Shown piece after piece: positions 22,520 to 34,787 of a stretch of DNA of 64,000 nt; within the stretch, counting starts at the first letter, position 1; each line of letters begins with the position of its first letter. The stretch comes from Gnetum montanum. Taxonomy: Eukaryota > Streptophyta > Gnetopsida > Gnetales > Gnetaceae. The notes beneath the pieces were generated by a model that was not told the origin of the DNA, made no database searches, and saw nothing but the letters and a program-made list of their open reading frames with translations. Position numbers and translations under genes: made by a program. Where the stretch lies: assembly GCA_015680685.1 (NCBI GenBank), contig MNCI01038112.1:130531-194530 (forward strand), written 5' to 3'.

Positions 22520-24930
22520 AGATGTGAAGATGTCAAACCACCAATTCCACAAGAGTGCAAAGTGGTATATACTCATCCAGATGAGTATGTATTAAACTTC
22601 ACCTTCATCCTACATCAAGATGAATAGCTTTGATTATGTGATATAGAGGGCAACATTGTCTTGCCCCCCCCTCCCCCCTGATCGATCTATACCTAGGATG
22701 TTGTTTCAAACTCTTAAAAAGTTGGGCATTCCAGATCTTTACAAAGAATACATTGTGAATTGTTATGACACTAGGGACTACTATCCCACTAAAACATAAA
22801 GCAAGTGAGATTGACATTAGGAGAAGGACCATGAGGCTATGAAAGGGAAACATTTCACTAACCGCTTATTCCTACTGGATCAAGATGACAATGAGGATCC
22901 TCCTTTTGAAGGCCCTTAACATGAAGATTCTCCACCCCTATTATTGGTAATGTAGATGTAGCCTTGAACCTATGATCCACTATTTATAAACTAGGTAGCG
23001 ATAGTCAAGGTAGGAACTTAGGTAAACATCACAATAGGAAAGGATCTAAGAATGGTGGTCGTAATGAGTAGAAATGTGGTGGTGGACATCGTGGTGGCGG
23101 TGGTAATCCACCTTCCTCTCCATCCTCGTATCTAATTCCAAACATTCCTCTTCATTTGTCGATTCTCATAGAGGCCACCATTGAAATAATCATGATGAAG
23201 GTGATCAACGAGACAACAATGACTGTCTAGGCCATCAAGAACGTAGAGGTGGCAAGAACCATCATCGACATGATTAACACAATCATGATGAAAAACCTTT
23301 GTTGGCAACTAGAAGTATGCTTAACATTGCAGAGACTATTAGAATTTCAACCAGGCATATGAAAGATGGTCAGATCAAGTGCTTAGACATGAATAATATT
23401 CCATGACTTGAAAAGGGATACAATTCTGATCTACAGAAACATCTATAAGCTTTCCACAATACTTATGCCTTATAGAACATTCAAAATGATTGGCAAAAAC
23501 TTAAGCTTTTCCCCAGGATACTCATTAAGGAAGTTGAGAGCTAGTACTGATCCTTGGAACTGGAATCCATGCGCTAATGATGTACCATGTTAGAGCTGTT
23601 TAATGAAAAATACCAGACGTACTCAAGAGTGTCTAATCTGAGAAGACAAATCCAAGGTTATAAATAGGGAATACATGAACCCTTGGATGTTACCATGAGT
23701 AGATACTATTCACTATTACACTAATGCTTGGGCCATGGATATTCTCAGAGGGAGCAACTAGGCCACATCATAGATTCGCTTAGAGTTGAAACCAAAAGGA
23801 CTCTTGGGGTTTATGACCAAGGGAGATTGTCTAGATTAAGGGCTCATCAGATCCAAAGGCTGATTAAGTAGGTAGCAAAAGAAGAAGGTGAGTTGTGAAA
23901 GAGGAAAACTGTAGAAGAGTATAATAGGGATCCTTTCATTAGGAAATGAGAGGTTCGATTTTGTGACAAGGAGGAGTCACCACTCGATGAAGTGGTGAAT
24001 AAGAAAACCTTGCCCATCCAAAAATTTGTTTATGATATTTTGGTAAAGTTTGATAACTTATGGGACTATAGGGATGAAAAATTCCAAACTAATATGAAGA
24101 TTGCTAAAGAATCCAAAGAGAAAAATAGTGATCATAATTGCAAGAGGCAAAAAGAAGTTGAAAATTCCTACCAAAGAGGTAAGGGCAAAGCTTCTTCTGT
24201 TGAGGAATTTGTAGAGATCGACTCCTAAGATGATGCTACTTGTAACATTTGTCAATATGATCATAAAAAGGGGTGTTTCCTTGTAGTGTCACACTTATAA
24301 GAGTCTAGGGATGTATGCATTGAATCCTTGAATAACATGTAGGCAAGAACCTAGACAACTGTGTGATCCTTAAGGCAATCCAAGACAGTTCACCAATAAT
24401 GACAAGCTTACTACCCAAGTTGAGCTCCACCACAATCATATGAATAATACCAATAGTGGCAACAATCACAATCGTAGGAAATTCCACCACCAAGGCAGCA
24501 GTATCCTTACTTGCAACCATACCCATACGAGTACTATGATTAGCAATCCATCTCTCCAAGAAGTTCGGTGAGTCATACCTCATTTTAGCATGACTATTAC
24601 CCTGCAAAGTACCAGCAAACACATTCATCATCTACTTGAGAAGAAAACCCATATCTATACCATCCTCCACATCTGTCTGCATACGCACCTCCACTCTCAA
24701 CCCAATTATCTCCTACTTCGTCCATGCAGGGTGAGATTCCTCCATAGCTACAACAATGAAATGCTACAAGGGATGTACATTCACAACTAGCTTTCTAGCT
24801 GATTGGTTTGGATAGCTGACCCAGAAAAAGACCCTTCTTCTAACCCAAAAATCCTCTCCAACCCTCACAACTTAGTACAACTAATTTCCCTACATCTCCA
24901 GTACCCTCATCCTTTGCCTAAAATACCTTT
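22520..24930 (+). pseudogene. gag polyprotein region, element C
   Basis: Aligned over its length with B 4490-6890. PPIPQECKVVYTHPDEYVLN opens the match at about 22540. A long C run at 22663-22679 (CCCCCCCCTCCCCCC) replaces the short CCCC of B and shifts the frame. The basic segment 23992-24228 reads KRQKEVENSYQRGKGKA. The cluster CNICQYDHKKGC near 24244 keeps the C-x2-C-x3-H-x3-C spacing seen in B. A Gln/Tyr-rich tail follows. It would form the particle and bind RNA. Numerous stops. Confidence 0.65.
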
Positions 24931-25515
24931 GAGCACCCTTCAAACCAAACGCTGCCTCGAATCTACATGATGATGCTAAATCATGTTGTTTTTTATTGGA
25001 TCAAGTCGAGTAATCTTCCCATGAAAATATCTAACCTAGGAAATCCTCTCATTTACCTACAAATTTCTACACATGAGCCATGTAAGGCTCTTCTTGATTC
25101 TAGTTATAGTGTCAATCTTTGCTCCCATGACATGTATAAGGCATGGAACCTACCACCTCTCAAAAAGAGCAACATCTATCTAGAATTGGTAGATTAATCA
25201 ATCACTATTCCTTTGGGATTAGTGGAGGGCATTGTGAATACAATAAGTGGGTGGTCCTATCCTACTAATTTTTTGGTGATCAAGATTGAAAACTATAAAG
25301 GTAACTTTCCCATAATTATGGAAAGGGCTTGGTTAAGCACAATTGATGCACGTATGGGTGTAAGGGACCTCTTCTTACAAATCTCCAAGGAAAATGAATT
25401 TGGAAAGTTAGAGAAGAAGCATATTCCATGCATCACATACAACAATAACGAGTGCAATTGCATGCAAAAGATTTGGTCCATCAAAAGTATATACATTAAA
25501 GGATGCAATTAGTGT
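24931..25515 (+). pseudogene. Aspartic protease region, element C
   Basis: The open stretches 24967-25197 and 25213-25512 read HEPCKALLDSSYSVNLCSHD, then MYKAWNLPPLKKS, then FPIIMERAWLS. The Asp is kept, but the following residues (DSSYS) have lost the D-[ST]-G signature, and G of the later I-x-G-R motif is Glu. It joins gag directly, showing that the 1-kb block in B is an insertion. Confidence 0.75.
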
Positions 25516-26660
25516 GTACAAGAAACATATATTCAAAGGTCTCTGTATGCAACAGCTACAAAATAGGAGGACACCTAGTGGCTTATAGTTGACTCAAGTA
25601 GTAGCACATTATGCATGGAACCAACTGAGAGCCTAACATGTGCTTATGTTGAAAGCATGGATGAACTTGAGCAAGTTCATCACTAACTCTTTGATGATGA
25701 AGATGATGATACCTATTGGGGAGAGTTTGAAATCCCTAATAACTTCAAGTAGGAACCCCTAGAATTAAAAACCCTACTAGCCAACATGCAATATGCATTT
25801 TTAAACAATGGTAAACTGATCACAATTAATGTCAAACTTGCTACTAAACAAAAAGAAAAGCTATTAAAGTTGGTTAACAAATGGCCAATAGCCTTTGCTT
25901 AGTCATATCCCAAGTTAACAGGATTCGATCCAAGTATATGCCAACATTGCATTCACACCAACCCAACCATGAAGCCAAGAAGATAGCCATAGAGTTAGCT
26001 AAACCCCAAATTGAAGTAGCTCATCAAGGAGAAAATAGAGAAACTCCTCAAGGCAGGGTTCATCTATCCCATTGCGGATAGTGAGTGAGTTAGCCCACTC
26101 ATAATTCTGCCAAAGAAAGATGGCAAGTGGCAGGTCTACATCAATTTCAATCTATTAAATATGGCAACATTTTAAGATAATTTTCCATTGCCATTTGTGG
26201 ATCAAGTGTTGGACACCATATATGGGCATTGCTATTGTAGCTTCTTGGATGGTTATAGTGGCTATAACTAAATCCAAATTGCGTTAGAATATCAGGACAA
26301 GATAACATTCAAAAGTTCCTAGGGGACTTTTGTATATTATAAGATGCCATTTGGTCTATGCAATGCCTACAACATTTCAACACCTAGTCCTTAGTATTTT
26401 CCAACAGCAAATCAATAATGGTATGGAAGTCTTCATGAATGACTTCTCTACCTATGGAGATATGTTTGAGCAAGCCTTAAACTACCTTGAGCAAGTACTA
26501 AAGAGATGTATTAAAACAAACTTGTAGCTCAATTGGCAGAAGATTCATCTCATGGTCCAAGAAGACATTATGTTGGGGCAGTAAATTTCACAAGGGATTG
26601 AGGTAGACCCATAAAAGATAAGGTCATCCAAGGAATTACCTATCAACCAGAGATAGTCAA
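25516..26660 (+). pseudogene. Protease-RT linker and reverse transcriptase, element C
   Basis: The acidic linker (DDEDDDTYWGE near 25690) leads into RT. Blocks: AGFIYPIADSE near 26055, DGKWQVYINFNLLN near 26120-26160, FPLPFVDQVLD near 26190, and KMPFGLCNA near 26340 with a small frame break. The active-site strand is VFMNDFSTYG at about 26429-26458. As in B, the first catalytic Asp is Asn. CAG codons kept here where B has TAG show how the stops in B arose. Confidence 0.85.
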
Positions 26661-26699
26661 AGATGTTAGATCATTTCTTGGACATACTAGCTACTATTG

Positions 26700-27245
26700 A
26701 CGATTCACAGAGAATTTCTCTAAGATCGCAAAGTTGTTGGTCAAGCTTATAAAGAAGGATGCTTCGTTCATCTTAACCAAGGAGTGTGAACATGCATTCT
26801 AACTACTAAAGGAGAAACTCATAGAAACTCCAATTCTATGGGCACTAGAAAAGTCTAGATCATTTTACATGATGACAGATGCATCTAATTATGCTTTGGA
26901 AGTGGTGATTACATAGATAGAAGATAAAAAAATATCCATATTACATTCACTACATGAGTCGAAGCAGTGTGGGTGCATAGTTGAATTATACCACAATTGA
27001 AAAAGAACTAATGGTGGTGGTGTATGCTCTCGACAAGGTTAGGAACTATGTGCTTGGCTATAAAGTATTTGTGAACACAAACCATAGAGCCATATGCTTC
27101 CTGATGAATAAGTCGACGATGAGCCCTTGTATCATACGGTGGCTCATGATCTTATAGGAATTTGATCTCATGAGGATAGCTCAAAAAGAGACTGAGAATG
27201 TGGTCATTGACCACCTCTCTAGATTAAGAAGAGGAAAGCCCAATC
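26700..27245 (+). pseudogene. RNase H domain, element C
   Basis: FYMMTDASNYALE near 26865, TIEKELMVVVYALDKVRNYV near 26995, FVNTNHRAICFLMNK near 27065 and VIDHLSRLRR near 27205 follow the single Ty3 RNase H. The conserved D-H of B is changed to N-H here (G-to-A). Integrase follows without a second RNase H. Confidence 0.75.
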
Positions 27246-28600
27246 TTTGATTAATTTCTAGATGAACTCCTCTTTACTGTTACAATCAATGAATAAATGG
27301 CCATAGAACCAAAATGGTATGATGGCATTCTCAGTTACCTTCTCACTTAGGAGATGCCACAAGATCTTAACTTTAGAAAGAAGAAACAATTTCTTCATTA
27401 GGACAAATACTTCATAGAAATCAATGGCCACCTCTACAAGGTGTGCATTGATGGCCTAATTCATTGGTGTGTCCTTGATGAAGATCAATAGTGTGTTTTC
27501 TAGGATGCTCACAAAGGACCTTGCAGAGAACACTATGGAGGGAGATGCACTATCTTAAAAATCTTAATGGTAAGATACTATTAGCATATAATATTTAGGG
27601 ATGCCCACCAGTTTGTTTGATCTAGAGAATTTTGTCAAAGAGATGGTGGGATAATCGCTAAAATGGAAGGTTCTCAATAGTGGATTCAACCACTAGAGCC
27701 TTGTAACATATGGGGCGTTGACTTCATGGGTCCCATCACACCCTTGTCCAACAAGAAGGCATATATCATTGTAGCAGTCGACTACTGCACAAAGTGGGTA
27801 GAAGCAACAACCGTTGCTAATTGTACAACATCCATTACTGCTAGATTTATACAACAAAATGTTGTAAATAGGTTTGGGATGCCACGTGCATTAATTTTTG
27901 ACAATGGAACTCATTTCATAGGTGACACTAATAGAAAGTTAACATAATTCTTGGGGGTTGAACATAAATTAACAACACCCTATCACCCCCAAGCCAACGG
28001 TCAAGCAAAGGTAACCAATAGGGAGATCACAAAAATCCTAACATGGACCATTAGAACATATAGGATAGATTGGAGTACAAAACTTAATGATGCCCTTTGG
28101 GCCTACCATTCAACATTGAAACTTCCTATTAGCTATTCTCCCTATGAGTTAGTATATAGAAAACTTCCAACACTCCTAATTTAATCTACACTCTGTACAC
28201 TCTTAATAGCCTGTGATTTGAATCTTGACTTAAGTCTAGCACAAAAATAAAGATTGATCAACCTCAATGTGCTATATGAAAATTGATTGGTAGCCCTATC
28301 TTTGAATGAGGTGCAGGAGGCATTCAACAAGCAATTTCATGACCTAAGAATATGAAAGGTAAAACTTCAACCAGGAGATAAGGTTTTGTATTGGAATCCC
28401 ACACATGTACCCTAGAAGACCAAATTTCAAACATTGTGGGAGGGACCTTATATAATTGATCAAACCTTTTCCTCTAGGGTCATGTTAATCTACAAACCTA
28501 AAAGCCCAAATAAAAAGTAGTTGGTCAACATCCAACAAGTGAAACCTTTCCTAGAGCTAAGACAAGCTAGTGCAACTACCACCTTAATTGATGGACAATC
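27246..28600 (+). pseudogene. Integrase, element C
   Basis: The most complete family-1 integrase in the window. The HHCC finger region (AHKGPCREHYGGR near 27510, then FCQRDG near 27635) is followed by GVDFMGP at 27713-27733 with the first Asp. FDNGTHF near 27896-27916 holds the second Asp, and NREI near 28015-28025 the Glu. The open stretch 27726-28184 covers most of the catalytic core, ending DALWAYHSTLKLPISYSPYE. The C-terminal block TLWEGPYIIDQTF near 28430 and YKPKSPNKK near 28495 close pol; no chromodomain follows. It would insert the cDNA. A few stops inactivate it. Confidence 0.85.
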
Positions 28601-30231
28601 GCATTCAATTTTTTGGATCTCCTCCTTCCAACTTAGTCACAAGGGAGATGGCCATCCATGCTAACAATCCATATGGCTCCTCACTTTTTCTTATTTTTTG
28701 TTTTCCACATTTTTGATTTTACAAGTTATTTATTTTACAAATTTTTTATCTTCAATTTCTTTCATTTTTGCAAATTTTTGTTTTACACTATCATTAGTAT
28801 ATTTGAATCTTTCTTGATTATTTTATACTTTTATATATATTTTACATTTTTTTGTTTTGTTTGAGTGTGACTTTTCATCATTTTTGCTAATAAAAGTATT
28901 TTATTACCATAGGACATAGTTCCACTGTTGTTGTTTACTAATGATGGTTTGTGCTTAATGTTGTGATTATCAATGTCTGGTTTCTATTCTTAAATTTTGA
29001 TGTCTAATGAGTATTTTTCATGGAATAGGCAATGAGTCCACATCATCCACCCATCCAATAAACTCTATGGATTTCCTTATTTTGGGAGTTTGAGGTTCCT
29101 TCCATTAAAGAAACTTTTAATCAATCGGTGACCTTGGTAGTTTCAGAATTGGAAAAGATTCAAAAGTTTGTAAAGGGTGTGACTTCAAGGGGACCTATTA
29201 CTCTTTGTACTCTTCTACTTGCTTGAGTGCTTAAGTGTTTTTCATAGACTTCTTGCCATTCAATTTCAACCACTACTAGGAAGTCAAATAAAGTCTTCGC
29301 ATGATGTGGTTCCCATCCAAAAATTCAAAAAAATCAACATTAATAATAAAATATATGATGGAAATTCAAAGCACATCCCTTAGACAAATAAACAGGCTAC
29401 AAGCACTAGTTATGGAACTAGAAAGACATGCACGCATGCCGGAAGGTCCCCTCTAACTAAGTCCCTCTCTCACTTCCTACATCTCTTTTCTTCTCTTTAT
29501 GGAATGGTGGTTGTTTTGTGGAAGCACTCTCGTGTCTTTAGTGGATGGATCAATCTTAGAGTGATGATGTGAAGTTACTAAAAGCATTTGTTTTGGTCTA
29601 CACTAAGGATGGACCTTCTTAGGTTAGTTTAAACATAAATTGCACAAGGGACTTCTTATGACCTCAATTCAAAACCCCATTCCACATCCTCTATCATCCA
29701 TACATGCTACCATAACTCATGTCATTACTAGGTTCTATGTTATGCTCTATCTCTTAGTATGATGTGTTTGAATTCTTGGATAGATTCTTTTTGGTTGGTC
29801 CCTAATGTTTCATGACCATTCATCAATTGTGGGGTCTATGAACTCCTTAGTTGAGGTTATGCAAGGGCAACAAGGGCATGGGCCTACTATAGGAAGGACC
29901 CACTTACATATCTCTTGGTTTGGTTAGTTAAGTTCCTTACCTTAGGCATTTCTACAATCCTATCTTTCGCATATTCCATTGTGCAAACCACTATGTGCTC
30001 CTTGACCTCTCATTTTTCACCATCTTTCTCCATTTTCTGAATTTTCTTAATTTTTGGGACTTCAGCATCCTCTACTCATATTTTCACCATATTTGTGGCT
30101 ATTTGGGCTTTCATTTAATCCTAATTTCATTTAAAATCTCTTTGTAATTTTCAAGTTTTGACCAAGTCAACTAAAGTCAATGGTGGTCAATAGCTACATC
30201 GATGAGGCCCCATTAGCACATCACAAAAACT
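28601..30231 (+). other. Non-coding spacer after pol (element C)
   Basis: AT-rich, T-rich at 28690-28870; aligned with the spacers of A and B. No coding signal. Confidence 0.5.
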
Positions 30232-30640
30232 CTAAATATACCACTGCACACTTTGAAATTTTTATCATTTACTTCATAATGCTAGGATAGTTTTTGCCAT
30301 TTTTCAAAGCCCAATAGCTTCTAAAGTCCATAACTTCCCAACTGTTTGCCCAAATAATTGTACTCTTTGATCTTGCAACTACTAAAGGTAAGCTTTTTAT
30401 CATGGGGGCCACAAACCTTAAGGTTTCTGATGAAATTTTTGAAAAATTTTCTAACTTCTCCAAAGGGTTAATAAATTTAATAATATACAAAGATCAATTT
30501 TTTTCGAGAGGTAACCCTTCCAACACCCTCTAGGATGATTTTTTTAGCAATAACACAAATAAAATAATGATTGAAGTAATTAAATTAGCCATAATCACAA
30601 CTTAGCCAAGTGTAACTATCCTAAAGAGATAAAGATANTA
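30232..30640 (+). promoter_or_regulatory. Internal TATA-like box and 5' splice site upstream of ORFx (element C)
   Basis: CTAAATATACC at 30232-30242 aligns with the TATA boxes of A and B. The donor AAAG|GTAAGC opens at 30388, 156 bp later. The acceptor and the first codons are missing because the sequence jumps at an N (30638). Confidence 0.5.
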
Positions 30641-33400
30641 ACCCATGCAATAAGACGTTTTCATGAGGAGCCCAAAGTGGAATCTATTCAAAATATTTTA
30701 GAAGAAGAAGTGCCAACAAATCAATCATAGTGAGGGGAAGCACTAGGACCCCTGCCAAGGCTTGAAGTCACTTTAACGCAAATTTGCCTTGACATCATCA
30801 AACCCCAAGATATTCAACACTCAGTTCTCCAAGAACTAGACTTTAGAACATTTCTAGAGATAGCTCCAACAAAATCCAAAACACAATTACAAACCTCTCC
30901 CATGTGTCCAATCATCACCTCTAGTGGGGAGTGGTACATGGGAGAGACATATCTTTTCTGGAACAATAGAAGGTTGGGCTCCACAATAAAAATCAAGGAT
31001 ATTTAAGTGTCATACTCAACTAAGGCCATCGCACAGGCATTGGAGTTGCTTGATATTGGGACATAGTTGGCATAGTTGTCAACACAAGATGACTTTCAAG
31101 CTAAAAAAAAGAGTGGACTCAGTGGTGTTACGAGGTTGACTGTAAGAAGTTTAGCACACTCACATCAACGGAGCACATCTACTTCAAGATAGTGGCTTAT
31201 CACCTCAATCAAATGGTGAGGCCTAGCAAGGTGAACACCTTCTCCACTTGAGCATGTGCCACTCTAAGCAAGAGATTTCCTGTAAACCTTCCACAAATAA
31301 TCTATTTAGAAATTAAAAAATGTTTCAAGAAAAATGAATGTGGAAGGAAAACCCTACCCTTTCCGTGCCTCATCTAAAACCTCTACAAAAGGATAGGAAT
31401 CATCCACTATACCAATGATACAATCAAACATGCTCCTTTGGCTTCATGACTAAAATCATGAAAGAAAAGACACCTTCAACAACTAAAGAAAAGGAGTAGC
31501 TGCCACTCCACTTCCTACTCAAGAAACAATGCTAGTTGCTTGTCCAGCCATTGAGCACTTGCACAAAATTTGAGAGTAGCTCTTGCATGAGTAAGAGTAG
31601 CATGCAAGGATGAGTAGTGCAGACTCATTTGTGTATCGATTGATGATGAGTTACCTTAATGCAATGGCTCGAACAATTAGCTAGATGGAAAGGGATGGGC
31701 CAATATTCTCTACCCAACAAACATAGTTGTCCACAAGGTCTTATCCTAATGCTCAAGAGGTGATGGTGTCATGATCAAAACAGCATTTAGTCCCAAAAAT
31801 TTATGGAAATGCCACCTCCTTCTTAGTGCATTTGGAGGAAGGTGAAGGGGTCATTGTAATGGTGATGCAGCACCAAGGGTAAGAGACTATGGCTAAAGTA
31901 GTTGTTGATCACATTGTTGAAGAACTTAATGCACCTACAGCATATACCAGACATATCTACACTTTGATATGTGTAGATGTTTGCAGGCATGGTTAGCAAA
32001 AAATTGAATGCAACCTAACATGAAGAATTGTTAGATCAACTAGTAAGGATTGGGCAACTGATTCCAAATATCTTTGATTTTTTAGAGCTGCTAGAAGCAA
32101 GAGGCAAATGCATCATCTTAGAGGAGCAACTCAAAATGGCTCAAGCATAGAATTAATGCTTAGCCATGGAGGTTGTTGAATTATGTGCCCATCATGCTAA
32201 TCCCACACTCCTTAACCCGATAATAACCAAATATGAATCTTTCCAATAGCTTCAAGAATGATTCAAGAAGGCTAAGGAAGATGCAGTGATGAACATCGTT
32301 AACCAATCAATGGTAGAAGCAAAGACCTACTCGATTCAAAAGGACTTAGTTCAGATGCACCAGGAGAATGAGGCACTGATCATAGAAAATCATGCCCTAC
32401 ACAATGTTGACATCCAAAAAGAACAAATGCAGGAATTTCTTCATCAACAGCAAGAGCAACTAGCCAAGGTAAACATTAAATTAAGGAAATTGACAATAGA
32501 AAATCAAAATCTATCCATGGAAGAAGTTTGTGCCTTATGCTAGAAGTCTGCCATTGAGATCGTCGCTTCAAAAAATGAAGCTGTGAAGTTCAAAAGAGTT
32601 AAAAATCACTATAGAGACTCGGTTGGCTTGTAGAAGGAAGTAAATGAGAAGCACATCTAGATGGCAAAGGTAAAATTAAATGAAGCACTTCAGCAACTTC
32701 AAGTAGGAAGAGAAGTATGGTAGCCCATCATTGATGAGATTGATTCCTACAACAAAATGGAGATCTGCCTAAAGGAGTTGCAAATAGACGAGATGATAAA
32801 ATACATAGAGTTGGCCAATCTCTGCTATGCAAACCTGGTAATGCTAACTGTTGAACGACCATGGTTAGAGTTAGAAAAATAAGTGGCTAACTTGTATTTA
32901 CTATACAAGATAGAGTTCAAACATCATAAAGACACCAAGAAGAAGCTTGAGACTATAAATTCTAAACTTGAAGTTCTTAGAGCAGGATTCACAGATCAAT
33001 AATCAACTACTAAGAACTTAGCCAAAAGAATGAATGATTAATAGGAGCTAAAAAATGCAGTTAAAGAATTTGACATTGAATGCAAACAATTTGTTGCTTG
33101 GTTTATCAATGTAAAGGAGCTCTTTCCAGCAATCCCATGTTCCTAGGATGTGCCGATTCTGACCCACATTGGTGAAGTTGCATGGATAGTGCATGATCCT
33201 AAAGGTAAAGAGGAGAAGATGAAAGCATTGCTAAATGCTTTCTGCCTCCCACTAAGAGTTGCAGTAACAAAAAGATAGCCACAGCTAGCTTGACTGCCGC
33301 ACATGCCTAAATCTGGTGAAGGTTCCTCAAAACCTCTAGAGCCACCACCTCCTGGGATTGTCTAATCTTCACCACCAACTTCATACCATTAGAGGGCATA
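30640..33400 (+). pseudogene. ORFx, element C
   Basis: The N-terminal 30-40 residues are lost at the N. The reading resumes EEPKVESIQNILEEEVPTN, matching A. Core: GEWYMGETYLFWNNRRLGS at about 30925, VAYHLN near 31195, IKKCFKKNECGRKTLPFPCL near 31310-31370. The coiled-coil half contains the open stretch 32286-32543 with Gln/Glu/Lys heptads (QKEQMQEFLHQQQEQLAKVN). It ends with a KEEKMKALLNAFCLPL segment near 33210 and a Pro-rich tail near 33300-33360, both shared with B. Stops and frameshifts are frequent. Function unknown; no transmembrane segment seen. Confidence 0.6.
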
Positions 33401-33598
33401 ATGTCCTAGTTTGAACAGTGACATCATGGTGTTCAATTTTGTGTCATGAACACCATAATTTTTGTAATGTGCTGATCCGTATACTCAGACACTCTATTTT
33501 TTTCAAGTCAATTTGTTTTGTTTTATTGAAGGATCAGTCAATAATCCCTTACCTTCCCAATTTTGTAAAAGAACTCTAGAAAGAGTTTTCATTTAATC

Positions 33599-33621
33599 GG
33601 GGAGGGGGGCGGCGGTAGGTA
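33599..33621 (+). promoter_or_regulatory. Polypurine tract, element C (G-expanded)
   Basis: GGGGAGGGGGGCGGCGGTAG followed by GTA, directly before the 3' LTR start TGATGAGTC. It is longer and more G-rich than in B or D. Confidence 0.65.
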
Positions 33622-34494
33622 TGATGAGTCATGTTTTTGGTTGCATCGACAAGGCCTCATTGACTAGGCCTCGTCAACGAGGCACCATTGATGCAACATC
33701 CTCTTTTTGGCTATAAATATGCATCCACTAGTTGCATTTATGGTAATTAGATTTTATAGTAGTAGAGCTCTTGCAGTTTGTTTGTTTGAAAGTTAGAATA
33801 TTTCTCCCGAGTGCCCATAGCTGGAGTCATTAAGTATATGGATCTTTATTCAAGCATTGTTGTACCTAAGCATGATATTGTGTGTGGCAATAAAGATGAG
33901 CTTTCTAGTAAACCTTATAGCATTTTGGATAGATTAAATATTTCATTTATGCATCTAATGTTTTTAATTAGTTATTCAATATTTTCCAATAATTAAGCTA
34001 ATTAAGATAATTAAGCAAGATAAGTTAGATAAATTAAATACATAAGTAAAACTACTTCGAGCATAACAGATATTCGTTTGGTAATCCCAGCAATGTTATT
34101 ACTTGGTACACCCAGTAGCGTAGTGCTTGGTAACCCAACAATGGATACATGGGTTCAAGATGTGTGCAGAAAGTGGAATTGAATACTTATGTTAGGACTA
34201 CTTAGATATTAGTTAATTATTTAAATTAAATTAGTTAATGCAATTACTTTATCTCTCTTTAAACACCAAAATCATAAACATAAAATGATAAAAATCAGAT
34301 GCCTCAATTACACTTAACCATACTAGTGTATGTCTCAAGTGTAATTGGGAAGACAACAAATGACCTTAACGCAAGGTTCACTTCCTAGAAGACTAGTGCA
34401 CCAAAAACTATAAAGTACACGAAATTCAACTAGATCGCATGTCAGCTCTTTGTGATTCGTATGGTTCAACATACGGTTACCTTGCCACTCATCA
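33622..34494 (+). repeat. 3' LTR of element C
   Basis: 873 bp, TGATGAGTC...CTCATCA, with TATAAATA at 33712-33719. Pairs with 21486-22351. Followed at once by the target duplication CTCAT. Confidence 0.9.
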
Positions 34495-34787
34495 CTCATT
34501 ACCATAGGATAGAATAGATTTACATTTCAATTATCTTTTAGATTTATATTTTATTCTCATCGTTTCATTATGGATACACTTAGAAGTAATTTAAGTCTAC
34601 AACATCATAATATCATACTTAAACCATACTACTCACAATTCACGAACTCAATGTGAAAAGACAATGATCACGAATCAACTATCAATCACTAACATACTTA
34701 CATTTCCCATCCATAGATTACAATCTAGTTACGTGCATGCACTCATGACTTGTATGGTGGAGTGTTGGAATACCGAGCTACTCATCA
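34495..34787 (+). repeat. 3' LTR of element D, right part
   Basis: Resumes with the duplicated CTCAT (34495-34499) and ends ...GAGCTACTCATCA, the same terminus as the LTRs of C and E (CTCATCA). The next five bases, ATGTA, would be D's own target-site copy; its partner is not visible. Confidence 0.65.

Larger units (their letters stand above)
21486..34494 (+). mobile_element. Element C: complete Athila-like retrotransposon with ORFx
   Basis: A full 13.0-kb element. 5' LTR 21486-22351; PBS 22353-22370; gag, protease, RT, RNase H and integrase to about 28600; spacer; TATA box and splice donor; ORFx 30640-33400; polypurine tract; 3' LTR 33622-34494. Both LTRs start TG and end CA. CTCAT occurs on both sides (21481-21485 and 34495-34499) as a perfect 5-bp target duplication. 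It inserted in the 3' LTR of D in the same orientation. All coding parts are broken. Confidence 0.9.
18041..34787 (+). mobile_element. Element D: diverged family-1 element, 3' part, interrupted by C
   Basis: The visible parts are ORFx (18041-20690), a polypurine tract (GGGGTA up to 20906) and a 3' LTR that starts TGATAA at 20907. The LTR is split at 21485 by element C and resumes at 34495/34500. It ends in CTCATCA at 34787. The two LTR pieces total about 867-872 bp, matching the 866 and 873 bp LTRs of C. No gag or pol of D is seen upstream, and no 5' LTR, so D is either truncated or a non-autonomous form. Confidence 0.7.

Noticed and set aside
28658-28864. Hydrophobic Phe-rich open frame as an env-like transmembrane protein
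   Set aside because: Same spacer region and same T-rich composition; not conserved at protein level with B.
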